Part shown: piece by piece, positions 51,726 to 59,991 of the stretch
Layout: each line of letters opens with the position of its first letter
Position numbering within the stretch: the first letter of the stretch is position 1
NCBI RefSeq assembly: GCF_003261575.2
Contig: NZ_CP036175.1
Span: 2,480,001 to 2,544,000 of the forward strand
Direction of reading: 5' to 3'
Source: Klebsiella huaxiensis
GTDB taxonomy: Bacteria > Pseudomonadota > Gammaproteobacteria > Enterobacterales > Enterobacteriaceae
Length of the DNA stretch: 64,000 nt
Program-made: the position numbers and the translations under genes
Notes under the pieces: model-generated
Database searches by the model: none
What the model saw: only the letters and a program-made list of their open reading frames with translations
Told to the model about the DNA's origin: nothing

Positions 51726-51850
51726 ATACCCGTCATACTTCAAGTTGCTTGTACGTTGGCTTCGTTCGTTCACCCCAGTCACTTACTTCAGTAAGCTCCT
51801 GGGGATTTTCTCACTTGCCGCCTTCACGCAACTCGAATTATTTAGGGTAG
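51726..51850. repeat. ERIC (intergenic repeat unit) element
   Basis: The segment contains CGTTCACCCCAGTCACTTACTT and CAGTAAGCTCCTGGGGATT in the centre and TATACCCGTCATACTTCAAG / ACTCGAATTATTTAGGGTA at the ends, matching the known 127-bp ERIC palindrome. It is about 125 bp long. It lies between the AroE-like gene and the ModA-like gene. It would fold into a long hairpin in RNA and is non-coding. Confidence 0.95.
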
Positions 51851-51863
51851 AGCGATTGTTCTT

Positions 51864-52604
51864 ATGACCATCTCTTTAACGCTGCTGGCGGCGGGAAGCC
51901 TGAAAAGTGCTTTTATCCCGCTGCTGGTACGCTTTCAGCAGCAAACCGGCATCCCGGTCGATGTTCATTTTGGTCCAGCAGGCCTGCTGCGCGAGCGCAT
52001 TGAGGCCGGAGAACCCTGTTCGGTGTTTGCTTCAGCCAACGTTCAGCATCCGCAGGCGCTGCGCCAGGCCGGGCTGGCCGGGGAGTGCCATTCGTTCGCC
52101 CGTAATCAGCTTATGCTGACTGCCCGGCGCGGCGCGGAAACAGACCGGCGGGACTGGCTGGCGCTTCTCAGCGATCCGAGCTTACGCCTGGCAACCTCCA
52201 CTCCGGGCTGCGACCCGTCGGGTGACTATACCTGGCAGCTTTTTTCCCTGATTGAACAACGTTGCCCCGGCGTGGGGGGCGCCATTATGGCCCGCGCTCA
52301 GCAACTGGTGGGGGGAAGAGACTCTCTTATCATACCTGCCGGTGAAACCGCCGGAGCGTGGCTGATTCGCGAAAACTTAGCCGATTTGTTTATTGGCTAT
52401 GCGCATTACGCTACGCAGATGACGGCGTGCGATGGCCTACGTACCCTCGTCATACCGCCGTCGTGGAATATTTGCTGTGACTATCAGCTGGCGCAGATTG
52501 AACAGAGCGCCGGTGCGCAGCAGCTGTGCCGCTTTATCCTCGGCGCAGAGGGCCAGCGCTTCCTGAAAAACGCCGGTTTTTTAGCTATCAACGATGAATG
52601 GTAA
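51864..52604 (+). CDS. ModA-like molybdate-binding-type protein without signal peptide
   Basis: This 246-residue protein shows the type-II solute-binding fold of ModA: LAAGSLKSAFIPLL at the N-terminus, then FASANVQHPQAL, LATSTPGCDPSGDYTW and DLFIGYAHYA. ModA family members bind molybdate or tungstate outside the inner membrane. Here no signal peptide exists: the protein starts at what is normally the mature N-terminus, and an in-frame TAG seven codons upstream (at the ERIC end) rules out an extension. It is therefore predicted to be cytoplasmic or to be a truncated gene. It overlaps the convergent ATPase gene by 17 bp. Confidence 0.82.
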   Translation: MTISLTLLAAGSLKSAFIPLLVRFQQQTGIPVDVHFGPAGLLRERIEAGEPCSVFASANVQHPQALRQAGLAGECHSFARNQLMLTARRGAETDRRDWLALLSDPSLRLATSTPGCDPSGDYTWQLFSLIEQRCPGVGGAIMARAQQLVGGRDSLIIPAGETAGAWLIRENLADLFIGYAHYATQMTACDGLRTLVIPPSWNICCDYQLAQIEQSAGAQQLCRFILGAEGQRFLKNAGFLAINDEW

Positions 52605-53337
52605 ACTGCGGGGCCAGCAGCGGAACCGCCGATCCGGGATGATTGATTTTGCGCACCGGTAAACCATAAGCGCGCTGAAGGTTCTCTTCCGTCAGCACGT
52701 TGGTGGATTCGCCTGCCAGCCATTGCCCATCCGGTAACAGAAGCAAGGTATGGCTTGCTACCTGCAGAGCATGGGTCGGGTCGTGAGTGGTAAACACCAC
52801 AGTGCGCCGCTGGCGGTGGGCGAGGTCGCTGATTAATTGCAGTACCACCTGCTGGTTGGCCAGATCCAGCGCCGAGCAGGGTTCATCCAGCAGGATATTC
52901 TGGCTGGCTCCCACCAGCGCTCTGGCGATCAGCACCAGCTGCTGCTGGCCGCCGGATAGCGAACGAAACACCTTACCGGCCAGCGACGCGATGCCGAGCT
53001 GCATCAGCGCTTCCTGCACCTGGCGCTCATCTTCCGCTGACGGCTGAGCGAACAGATTGACGTGGCGGGCACGGCCCATCAGCACCACGTCGCGCACCTG
53101 CCAGCTAAAAGCCGGGCGAAAAGATTGCGGCACAATAGCAATACCGCCCTCGCAGGTAAACTGACCGCCGAGCGGCGTCAGCACCCCGGTCAGCGTATCA
53201 AGCAGGGTGCTTTTGCCGCGCCCGTTTGCGCCGAGTACCGCCCAGATATCGCCGGAACAGCACTGTAAACTCAACGGCGTAAACAGCGGCTGGCTATGAC
53301 CATATAACAGGTCGGTTAAACGCAAGGAAAGCGTCAT
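52588..53337 (-). CDS. FecE/MolC-type ABC ATPase
   Basis: This 249-residue ABC ATPase has Walker A GANGRGKST (about residue 36), the signature LSGGQQQLVLIARAL, Walker B NILLDEPCSALD and the switch histidine in FTTHDPTH. It is the FepC/FecE/MolC subgroup that serves FecCD-type permeases. The permease gene ends at the base where it starts. Together with the binding protein it forms an importer. The ModE-type site before the operon makes molybdate or tungstate a better guess than iron or cobalamin. Confidence 0.9.
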   Translation of the reverse strand: MTLSLRLTDLLYGHSQPLFTPLSLQCCSGDIWAVLGANGRGKSTLLDTLTGVLTPLGGQFTCEGGIAIVPQSFRPAFSWQVRDVVLMGRARHVNLFAQPSAEDERQVQEALMQLGIASLAGKVFRSLSGGQQQLVLIARALVGASQNILLDEPCSALDLANQQVVLQLISDLAHRQRRTVVFTTHDPTHALQVASHTLLLLPDGQWLAGESTNVLTEENLQRAYGLPVRKINHPGSAVPLLAPQFTIHR

Positions 53338-54341
53338 CAGAATGCCCCTCTGCGCCGTGAATGTACCAGCAGATAAGTGAACAGCGGCGCGCCAAGCAGG
53401 GCAGTAATAATGCCAATGGGGATTTCGGCCTGGGTTAGCGTACGGGCAAGGTCATCGACGACAATCATAAAACCGCCGCCAAGCCAGAAGGCGGTGGGCA
53501 GAAGACGCCGATGATCGGCCCCCACCAGCAGCCGCGCCAGATGCGGAATAACCAGTCCGACCCATGCAATGCTGCCGCTTACCGCCACCTGGGCGGCAAC
53601 CAGCACTGCGCAGCATACCAGCACGCCGCGACGTAAAGCGGTAACGGAAACCCCCAGCCCGCGCGCATCTTTGTCCTCCAGCGCCAGCAGGTTGATCCGC
53701 CAGCGCAGCTTAAAGAGCACCGCCGCCGCGCAACCCACTGGAATTGCCATGATCAGCACTTTGTGCCAGTTGGCGGTGGCGAAGCTACCGAGCAGCCAGA
53801 ACACAATATTCGGCAGCGTTTCTTCAGTATCGGCCAGGTACTGCATCAGGCTCACCAGGGCAGCAAAAAATCCGCTGAGGATAATCCCTGAGAGGATCAG
53901 CACCAGCGTGCTTTCCCGACCCTGAAGCGCGGCAATCAGGTACACCAGAATCAGCGCGGCAAGACCGAAGAAAAAGGTTGAGGTCATCATCAGAACGGTA
54001 TTAAGCCCCAGCAAAATCGCCAGCGTACCGCCGAAAGCGGATCCGGAGGTGACGCCGATGATATGCGGATCCACCAGCGGGTTCTGGAACACTCCCTGTA
54101 AGGTGGCTCCGCACAGCCCCAGCGCGCCGCCGGCCAGCAGCGCCATCACAATCCTTGGCAGCCTCACTGACCAGACAACCTGTCCGGCCACGCCGTCAAT
54201 GGGCGAAAGATGCGCCAACTGGCGGAAAACTTCCGCCAGACTTAATGGATATTGGCCAAAACAGATTGAAGCGACGGCAATTAACAGCGTAACCAGCGCG
54301 AGGGTACATTGCAGCAGGGCCGGGTGGCGATTACTGAGCAT
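53337..54341 (-). CDS. FecCD/MolB-type ABC permease
   Basis: This 334-residue permease has about ten hydrophobic segments and the FecCD signatures GLCGATLQGVFQNPLVDPHI and ITSGSAFGGT-type loop (about residue 90), and GSIAWVGLVIPHLARLLVG (about residue 255). BtuC, FecD and MolB are the relatives. The start overlaps the end of the binding-protein gene by 11 bases, and the ATPase gene starts on its last base, so the three are translationally coupled. Substrate is inferred only from the operator and gene type. Confidence 0.9.
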   Translation of the reverse strand: MLSNRHPALLQCTLALVTLLIAVASICFGQYPLSLAEVFRQLAHLSPIDGVAGQVVWSVRLPRIVMALLAGGALGLCGATLQGVFQNPLVDPHIIGVTSGSAFGGTLAILLGLNTVLMMTSTFFFGLAALILVYLIAALQGRESTLVLILSGIILSGFFAALVSLMQYLADTEETLPNIVFWLLGSFATANWHKVLIMAIPVGCAAAVLFKLRWRINLLALEDKDARGLGVSVTALRRGVLVCCAVLVAAQVAVSGSIAWVGLVIPHLARLLVGADHRRLLPTAFWLGGGFMIVVDDLARTLTQAEIPIGIITALLGAPLFTYLLVHSRRRGAF

Positions 54342-55392
54342 CTGGGGTCCACTTCACGCGATAGAAACGCTGATAGTAATCCTGCGCTTTCGCATCAACA
54401 TCGACGTTGTTATAGCGGGACGGGTAGAGCTTTTTCGCCATCCACAGTTCGCCAATAGCCAGCGCTTCCGGCATCGGGTAGCCCCACGCCTTGGCGTATT
54501 CCGGCATCAGCCACACGCGGTGGTTTTTCACCGCGTCAATGTTTTGCCACTGCGGGTCGTTCTGGATCTGTTTGACGACGTCCGGATAGCGGTCCTGGAC
54601 AAAAATCACCTCAGGGTTCCACTGCAACACCTGCTCCAGCGAAACCTGGCGTGCACCTTTCACGCTGGCGGCAGCGACGTTCAGCGCCCCGGCGTGCGTC
54701 ATCATCAGGCCGGTATATTTACCTGAACCATAGGTGTTGAGATCCGGATTGGCCATATATACGCGCACCCGCTGGTTTTCCGGGATATCGGCGACCGACG
54801 CATTGGCCTGCTTACGGGCGCTAAAGGTGTAGTTAATCAGATCTTCGGCCTGCGTTTTGCGATCGACCACTTCGCCAATCAGGCGAATACCCTGTTTCAG
54901 GCCCTCGTTGTAGGCCTGCTCTTCATCGGCCATCGTCGGGTTCATTTTGTTTTTCTCGCCAGCGGCATCCTGGCGCAGCGAGACGGCCACCACCGGGATC
55001 CCGGCGTTCTGGATCTGCTGGATCATCGCCTGCGGCGCATAGTTGGCGACGAAGACCACCTGCGGATGCAGCGCCAGCAGGCTCTCGATATTGACCTGAG
55101 TCAGATCGCCCGGCATCGGCAGTTTCTCAATACCCGGCATAAAGCGGGCAAACTGCGGGCCGAGCTGCTTTTTCCAACTGCTCATCACGCCGACAATATC
55201 GTCAGCGGCGTTAAGCTGCACCAGCAGGTTTAAGGTCTGGTGCTGAAGCACCACGGCGCGGGTGACGTGGTCGGGGAGGGTGACCTCTCGGCCCAACTGG
55301 TCGGTGACGGTACGGTCGGCAAAAGCCTGGCTGGTGAACAGGCTGGCGCTGAAAAGCGTCAGTGCGAGGAGAAAACGCGGCTGTTTTGACAT
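54331..55392 (-). CDS. Periplasmic binding protein of the MolBCA/BtuF-type transporter
   Basis: The 353-residue protein has a Sec signal (MSKQPRFLLALTLFSASLFTSQAFA, cleaved before DRTVTD) and the type-III (BtuF/FepB/MolA) fold: VTDQLGREVTLP, a long central helix, and WNPEVIFVQDR. The family binds metal-siderophores, haem, cobalamin or, in MolA of Haemophilus, molybdate and tungstate. It is the first gene of the operon binding protein-permease-ATPase. The operator 27-52 bp upstream of its ATG has ModE-type half-sites. Molybdate/tungstate is therefore the leading candidate. Confidence 0.88.
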   Translation of the reverse strand: MSKQPRFLLALTLFSASLFTSQAFADRTVTDQLGREVTLPDHVTRAVVLQHQTLNLLVQLNAADDIVGVMSSWKKQLGPQFARFMPGIEKLPMPGDLTQVNIESLLALHPQVVFVANYAPQAMIQQIQNAGIPVVAVSLRQDAAGEKNKMNPTMADEEQAYNEGLKQGIRLIGEVVDRKTQAEDLINYTFSARKQANASVADIPENQRVRVYMANPDLNTYGSGKYTGLMMTHAGALNVAAASVKGARQVSLEQVLQWNPEVIFVQDRYPDVVKQIQNDPQWQNIDAVKNHRVWLMPEYAKAWGYPMPEALAIGELWMAKKLYPSRYNNVDVDAKAQDYYQRFYRVKWTPDAQ

Positions 55393-55418
55393 GGAATGGC
55401 TCGGTTATATAAGGATTA

Positions 55419-55444
55419 TCGCTATGCATTAAAATATATAGCGA
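55419..55444 (-). promoter_or_regulatory. ModE-type operator
   Basis: Read on the minus strand: TCGCTATATA, then six bases (TTTTAA), then TGCATAGCGA. This fits the ModE pattern CGnTATATA-N6-TATATAnCG at nearly every conserved position, with 7-bp outer arms TCGCTAT/ATAGCGA. It lies 27-52 bp before the binding-protein start. ModE with molybdate usually represses uptake genes. Confidence 0.8.
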
Positions 55445-55490
55445 CGCCGAGCGCAATTATTACCGGGCCATTTACCCCTTCAGGACAAGG

Positions 55491-56297
55491 CTATTCGTAA
55501 AAAACCTCTTCATCGGCCATGCGTTCTTCGAGCTGGCTGGCCACTTTTTGCAATGAGGCGAGATACTTTTGTGCCGCCTGGTCGATGGTCATGGCTTTGG
55601 CCATATATACGAGGTTCAGGCAGCCAATAACCCGCTGTTGGCTACGGATAGGGACGGCAATTGAGGCGATTTTTTCCTCCTGCTGCCAGCTGCGAAAGTT
55701 CTCACCGTAGCCGTTTTGCCGGGTGCGTTCGAGAATGGTGGTCAGTTTTTCCGGCTCACGCGCCAGTTGGTACTCCGCTTCCGGGCGCGCGGCCAGCATC
55801 TCGATGATTGGGTTTCGTTCATGTTCCGGGGCGAAGGCCAGCCAGGTCAGCCCGGACGCCGTCAGCAGCAGCGGCAGACGGCGGCCGACCATCGCACGGT
55901 GGAAGGAGAGGCGGCTGAAGCGGTGGGTGGTTTCGCGCACCACCATCGCATCGACGTCAAGCGTGGTGATGTCGGTAGGCCATAGAACCTCCCGCAAAAG
56001 CTCACCAAGCAGCGGCGTGGCGAGGGCAGAAATCCAATGTTCGTCACGAAATCCCTCACTTAACTGACGAACTTTAATCGTCAATCGAAAGCTATCATCG
56101 GAGCGGCTGCGGCGAACATATCCCTCATCCTGTAGCGTTTCCAGCAGTCGTCTGACGGTGGTGCGATGCAGGCCGCTAAACTCGGCCAGGGTGCCAACCG
56201 TCGCGCCTCCGTCGAATTTATTTAACAAATTTAATAACAATAATCCGCGGCTTAATCCGCGTACCGTCTTGTAATCTGCTGACGAATTTTCGCTCAT
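55491..56297 (-). CDS. mhpR: MhpR, IclR-family activator of the mhp operon
   Basis: MhpR activates mhp genes in the presence of 3-(3-hydroxyphenyl)propionate. The 268-residue protein has an N-terminal winged helix-turn-helix (about residues 10-70, LHRTTVRRLLETLQDEGYVR) and the IclR effector domain (about 85-260). It is divergent from mhpA over 190 bp, as in E. coli. A perfect 19-bp operator palindrome lies between them. Length and start are conserved. Confidence 0.94.
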   Translation of the reverse strand: MSENSSADYKTVRGLSRGLLLLNLLNKFDGGATVGTLAEFSGLHRTTVRRLLETLQDEGYVRRSRSDDSFRLTIKVRQLSEGFRDEHWISALATPLLGELLREVLWPTDITTLDVDAMVVRETTHRFSRLSFHRAMVGRRLPLLLTASGLTWLAFAPEHERNPIIEMLAARPEAEYQLAREPEKLTTILERTRQNGYGENFRSWQQEEKIASIAVPIRSQQRVIGCLNLVYMAKAMTIDQAAQKYLASLQKVASQLEERMADEEVFYE

Positions 56298-56328
56298 GTT
56301 GCCTCGATAAAAATCATTTTAAACAATC

Positions 56329-56347
56329 ATGTGCACCTGGTGCACAT
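56329..56347. promoter_or_regulatory. MhpR operator
   Basis: ATGTGCACCTGGTGCACAT is a perfect palindrome of 9-bp arms around one base. Its core equals the E. coli MhpR site GGTGCACCTGGTGCAC. It lies about 145 bp before the mhpA start. The CRP site known in E. coli is not clear here. Confidence 0.9.
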
Positions 56348-56487
56348 CTGATGATGTTTTGATTGTAGCGCAAATTACCAAACCTATACTGACCTCACTA
56401 TAAAAATATATTCACATTTAATTAACAAATGGCCGCATTGATGTTTTCCAGATAGCGGCAATTTGTCCGAAGCGTGAGGTTTTGAAA

Positions 56488-58152
56488 ATGACAACATCTA
56501 ATCCTGATATCCAACCGGCCGTGCAGCATACCGCCCAGGTGGCGATTGCCGGTGCTGGCCCTGTTGGTCTGATGATCGCCAACTACCTGGGGCAAATGGG
56601 CGTCAGCGTGCTGCTGATTGAGAAGCTGGATTCACTGATCGATTACCCCCGCGCCATCGGTATCGACGATGAGGCGCTGCGGGCGATGCAGGCCGTCGGA
56701 CTGGTGGACAACGTGCTGCCGCACACCACGCCGTGGCACGCCATGCGCTTTCTGACTCCGAAAGGGCGCTGCTTCGCCGATATTCAACCGATGACCGACG
56801 AGTTTGGCTGGTCGCGGCGTAACGCCTTTATTCAGCCGCAGGTTGACGGGGTGCTGTACGAAGGCCTCAGTCGTTTTCCCCACGTCCGTTGCCTGTTTTC
56901 CCGCGAAGTTGAAGCCTTCAGTCAGGATAGTGACGGTGTCACGTTAAATCTGCAAGGCAGCGATGGCGAGCACGAAACCGTACGCGCCGACTGGCTGGTG
57001 GCCTGCGACGGCGGTGCCAGCATTATTCGCCGCACGCTGAATATTCCCTTTGAAGGGAAAACCGCGCCGAATCAGTGGATTGTTATCGATATCGCTAATG
57101 ATCCTCTGGCCACTCCGCACGTCTATCTGTGCTGCGATCCGGTGCGCCCGTACGTCTCCGCCGCGCTGCCACATGGCGTTCGGCGATTTGAATTTATGGT
57201 GATGCCCGGTGAAACCGAAGCCCAGCTTAGCGAGCCGGGCAATATGCGCCAACTGTTGAGCAAGGTACTACCGGATCCGGACCACGTCGAACTGATCCGC
57301 CAGCGCGTCTATACCCATAACGCGCGCATTGCCGAACGCTTTCGCGTGGATCGCATACTGCTGGCGGGCGACGCCGCGCACATCATGCCGGTCTGGCAGG
57401 GGCAAGGTTACAACAGCGGCATGCGCGATGCCTTCAATCTGGCGTGGAAGCTGGCGCTGGTGGTGAACGGCAAAGCCGGAGAGTCGCTGCTCGATAGCTA
57501 CCAACAGGAGCGACGGGACCACGCGAAAGCGATGATCGACCTGTCGGTCACTGCCGGTAACGTCCTGGCACCGCCGAAACGCTGGCACGGCGCAGTACGC
57601 GACGGTATCTCGTGGTTACTCAACTATCTGCCGCCGGTCAAACGCTACTTCCTCGAAATGCGCTTCAAGCCGATGCCGCAGTATCGTGACGGCGCGCTGC
57701 TGGCGGAAGATGAAGGTAAAAGCTCCCCGGTTGGCAAAATGTTTATCCAGCCAAAGGTGACGCTTGAGAACGGTCAGGTCACGCTGCTGGATGAGGTGAT
57801 TGGCGCGAACTTCGCCATCCTCTGCTGGGGTTGCAACCCGCTCTGGGGACTAAATGAAGAACAGATTTCCCGCTGGCACGCTGTCGGGGTGCGTTTTATC
57901 CAGGTGGTACCGGAGGTACAGATTCATTGCGACCAGGACAACGTGCCCGGCGTTATCCGCCTCGGCGACACGCAAAACCGTCTGAAAAGCTGGTTTGCGC
58001 AGCACGATACCGCCATCGCCGTCGTGCGTCCGGACCGCTTCGTCGCCACCGTGGCAATACCGCAAACCCTGGGCAATAAGCTTGATGCGCTGGCGAGCAA
58101 AATGCAGCTGGCACCCGCGCCATCCACAACAACGATGGAAAAGGTGGCCTGA
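56488..58152 (+). CDS. mhpA: 3-(3-hydroxyphenyl)propionate hydroxylase
   Basis: MhpA is the FAD monooxygenase that turns 3-(3-hydroxyphenyl)propionate into the 2,3-dihydroxy compound. Taking the ATG at 56488 gives 554 residues, the E. coli length; a TTG at 56482 adds two residues. Motifs: GAGPVGLMIANYLG (FAD Rossmann), DG motif VACDGGASIIRRTLN, and GDAAHIMPVWQGQGYNSGMRD (about residue 293). It is the first gene of mhpABCDFET; mhpB starts 2 bp after its stop. Confidence 0.96.
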   Translation: MTTSNPDIQPAVQHTAQVAIAGAGPVGLMIANYLGQMGVSVLLIEKLDSLIDYPRAIGIDDEALRAMQAVGLVDNVLPHTTPWHAMRFLTPKGRCFADIQPMTDEFGWSRRNAFIQPQVDGVLYEGLSRFPHVRCLFSREVEAFSQDSDGVTLNLQGSDGEHETVRADWLVACDGGASIIRRTLNIPFEGKTAPNQWIVIDIANDPLATPHVYLCCDPVRPYVSAALPHGVRRFEFMVMPGETEAQLSEPGNMRQLLSKVLPDPDHVELIRQRVYTHNARIAERFRVDRILLAGDAAHIMPVWQGQGYNSGMRDAFNLAWKLALVVNGKAGESLLDSYQQERRDHAKAMIDLSVTAGNVLAPPKRWHGAVRDGISWLLNYLPPVKRYFLEMRFKPMPQYRDGALLAEDEGKSSPVGKMFIQPKVTLENGQVTLLDEVIGANFAILCWGCNPLWGLNEEQISRWHAVGVRFIQVVPEVQIHCDQDNVPGVIRLGDTQNRLKSWFAQHDTAIAVVRPDRFVATVAIPQTLGNKLDALASKMQLAPAPSTTTMEKVA

Positions 58153-58153
58153 T

Positions 58154-59098
58154 ATGAATGCTTATCTTCATTGTCTCTCGCATACCCCGCTGGTGGGCTA
58201 CGTTGATCCGGAACAGGCGGTACTGGACGAGGTCAACGGTGTGATAGCCGACGCGCGAGCGCGAATTGCCGCCTTCGACCCCGAGCTGGTGGTGCTGTTT
58301 GCCCCGGACCACTACAACGGCTTTTTCTACGACGTCATGCCGCCGTTCTGTCTAGGCATTGGCGCGACCTCTATCGGCGATTTCACCAGCGCCAGCGGCG
58401 AACTGCCGGTACCGACAGCGCTGGCGGAAGCCTGCGCGCATGCGGTGATGAAGGACGGCATCGACCTCACGGTTTCTTACTGTATGCAGGTGGATCACGG
58501 CTTTGCCCAGCCGCTGGAGTTCCTGCTCGGTGGGCTGGATAAGCTGCCGGTTCTGCCGGTGTTTATCAACGGCGTGGCGACGCCGCTGCCGGGGTTTCAG
58601 CGCACCCGGATGCTGGGCGAAGCCATCGGCCGCTTTCTTACCACCCTCAATAAACGCGTGCTGATCCTCGGCTCCGGCGGGCTTTCGCACCAGCCGCCGG
58701 TCCCGGAGCTGGCGAAAGCCGATGCCCATATGCGCGACCGGCTGCTGGGCAGCGGCAAACAACTGCCGCCTGATGAGCGCGAGCTGCGTCAGCAACGGGT
58801 AATCGGCGCGGCGAAGCAGTTTATTAAGGATCAAAACTCGCTCTATCCGCTCAACCCCATCTGGGATAACCGCTTTATGAGCCTGCTGGAGCAGGGACGA
58901 CTGGCTGAGCTGGACGCCGTGAGTAACGAAGAGCTGTCGGCGATGGCGGGTAAATCGACGCACGAGATTAAAACCTGGGTGGCCGCCTTTGCTGCGCTAT
59001 CCGCCTTTGGCAACTGGCGCAGCGAAGGCCGCTACTACCGGCCAATCCCCGAGTGGATTGCCGGATTTGGCTCGCTGAGCGCCTCCACGCAGAACTGA
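58154..59098 (+). CDS. mhpB: 2,3-dihydroxyphenylpropionate 1,2-dioxygenase
   Basis: MhpB is the extradiol (class III, LigB-type) ring-cleavage dioxygenase of the pathway. The 314 residues equal E. coli. The start MNAYLHCLSHTPLVGYV is chosen at 58154; a longer frame overlaps mhpA. Metal and acid-base residues lie in LSHTPLVG (His), FAPDHYNGF (His), and VDHGFAQPLEF with the second His. It is an Fe(II) enzyme of the cytoplasm, coupled to mhpA and mhpC. Confidence 0.95.
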   Translation: MNAYLHCLSHTPLVGYVDPEQAVLDEVNGVIADARARIAAFDPELVVLFAPDHYNGFFYDVMPPFCLGIGATSIGDFTSASGELPVPTALAEACAHAVMKDGIDLTVSYCMQVDHGFAQPLEFLLGGLDKLPVLPVFINGVATPLPGFQRTRMLGEAIGRFLTTLNKRVLILGSGGLSHQPPVPELAKADAHMRDRLLGSGKQLPPDERELRQQRVIGAAKQFIKDQNSLYPLNPIWDNRFMSLLEQGRLAELDAVSNEELSAMAGKSTHEIKTWVAAFAALSAFGNWRSEGRYYRPIPEWIAGFGSLSASTQN

Positions 59099-59115
59099 AT
59101 TAACGGGAGAATATC

Positions 59116-59982
59116 ATGAGTTACCAACCACAAACCGAAGCCGCTACCAGCCGTTTTCTCAACGTTGAAGAGGACGGAAAAACCTTACGCATTCACTTTA
59201 ACGACTGCGGTCAGGGCGATGAAACCGTGGTCCTGCTGCACGGCTCCGGCCCCGGCGCTACCGGCTGGGCTAACTTCAGCCGCAATATCGATCCGCTGGT
59301 CGAGGCGGGCTATCGGGTGATTCTGCTGGACTGCCCCGGCTGGGGAAAAAGCGACTCTATCATCAACGGTGGTTCCCGTTCCGACCTCAACGCCCAGGTG
59401 CTGAAAAGCGTTATTGACCAACTGGATATCAGCAAAGTGCATCTGCTGGGCAACTCCATGGGCGGCCACAGCGCAGTGGCCTTTACCCTGAGCTGGCCAG
59501 AACGCGTTGGCAAACTGGTGCTGATGGGCGGCGGAACCGGCGGCATGAGCCTGTTTACGCCGATGCCGACGGAAGGGATCAAGTTGCTGAACGGCCTGTA
59601 CCGCGAACCGACCATCGAAAACCTGAAAAAGATGATGAACATCTTTGTCTTTGATACCCGCGATCTGACCGAAGCGCTGTTTGAAGCGCGTCTTAACAAT
59701 ATGCTGTCGCGGCGGGATCACCTGGAAAATTTCGTTAAAAGTCTGGAAGCCAATCCGAAGCAGTTCCCGGATTTTAGCCCGCGCCTCGGCGAAATTAGCG
59801 CCCAAACTCTGATCGTCTGGGGGCGCAACGACCGCTTCGTGCCGATGGACGCCGGGCTGCGTTTGCTGGCGGGCATTAACGGTTCCGAACTGCACATCTA
59901 TCGCGACTGCGGCCACTGGGCACAGTGGGAACACGCGGAGAGCTTCAACCAGCTGGTGCTCGATTTTCTGGCGCGGACCTAA
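59116..59982 (+). CDS. mhpC: 2-hydroxy-6-ketonona-2,4-dienedioate hydrolase
   Basis: MhpC is the alpha/beta-hydrolase that splits the ring-cleavage product into 2-hydroxypentadienoate and succinate. The 288-residue protein has the nucleophile serine in LLGNSMGGHSAV (about residue 114), the acid Asp in WGRNDRFVP and the catalytic His in DCGHWAQWEH (about residue 267). A GGGAGAATATC ribosome site precedes the ATG. It lies between mhpB and mhpD. Confidence 0.95.
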   Translation: MSYQPQTEAATSRFLNVEEDGKTLRIHFNDCGQGDETVVLLHGSGPGATGWANFSRNIDPLVEAGYRVILLDCPGWGKSDSIINGGSRSDLNAQVLKSVIDQLDISKVHLLGNSMGGHSAVAFTLSWPERVGKLVLMGGGTGGMSLFTPMPTEGIKLLNGLYREPTIENLKKMMNIFVFDTRDLTEALFEARLNNMLSRRDHLENFVKSLEANPKQFPDFSPRLGEISAQTLIVWGRNDRFVPMDAGLRLLAGINGSELHIYRDCGHWAQWEHAESFNQLVLDFLART

Positions 59983-59991
59983 GGAATCATC

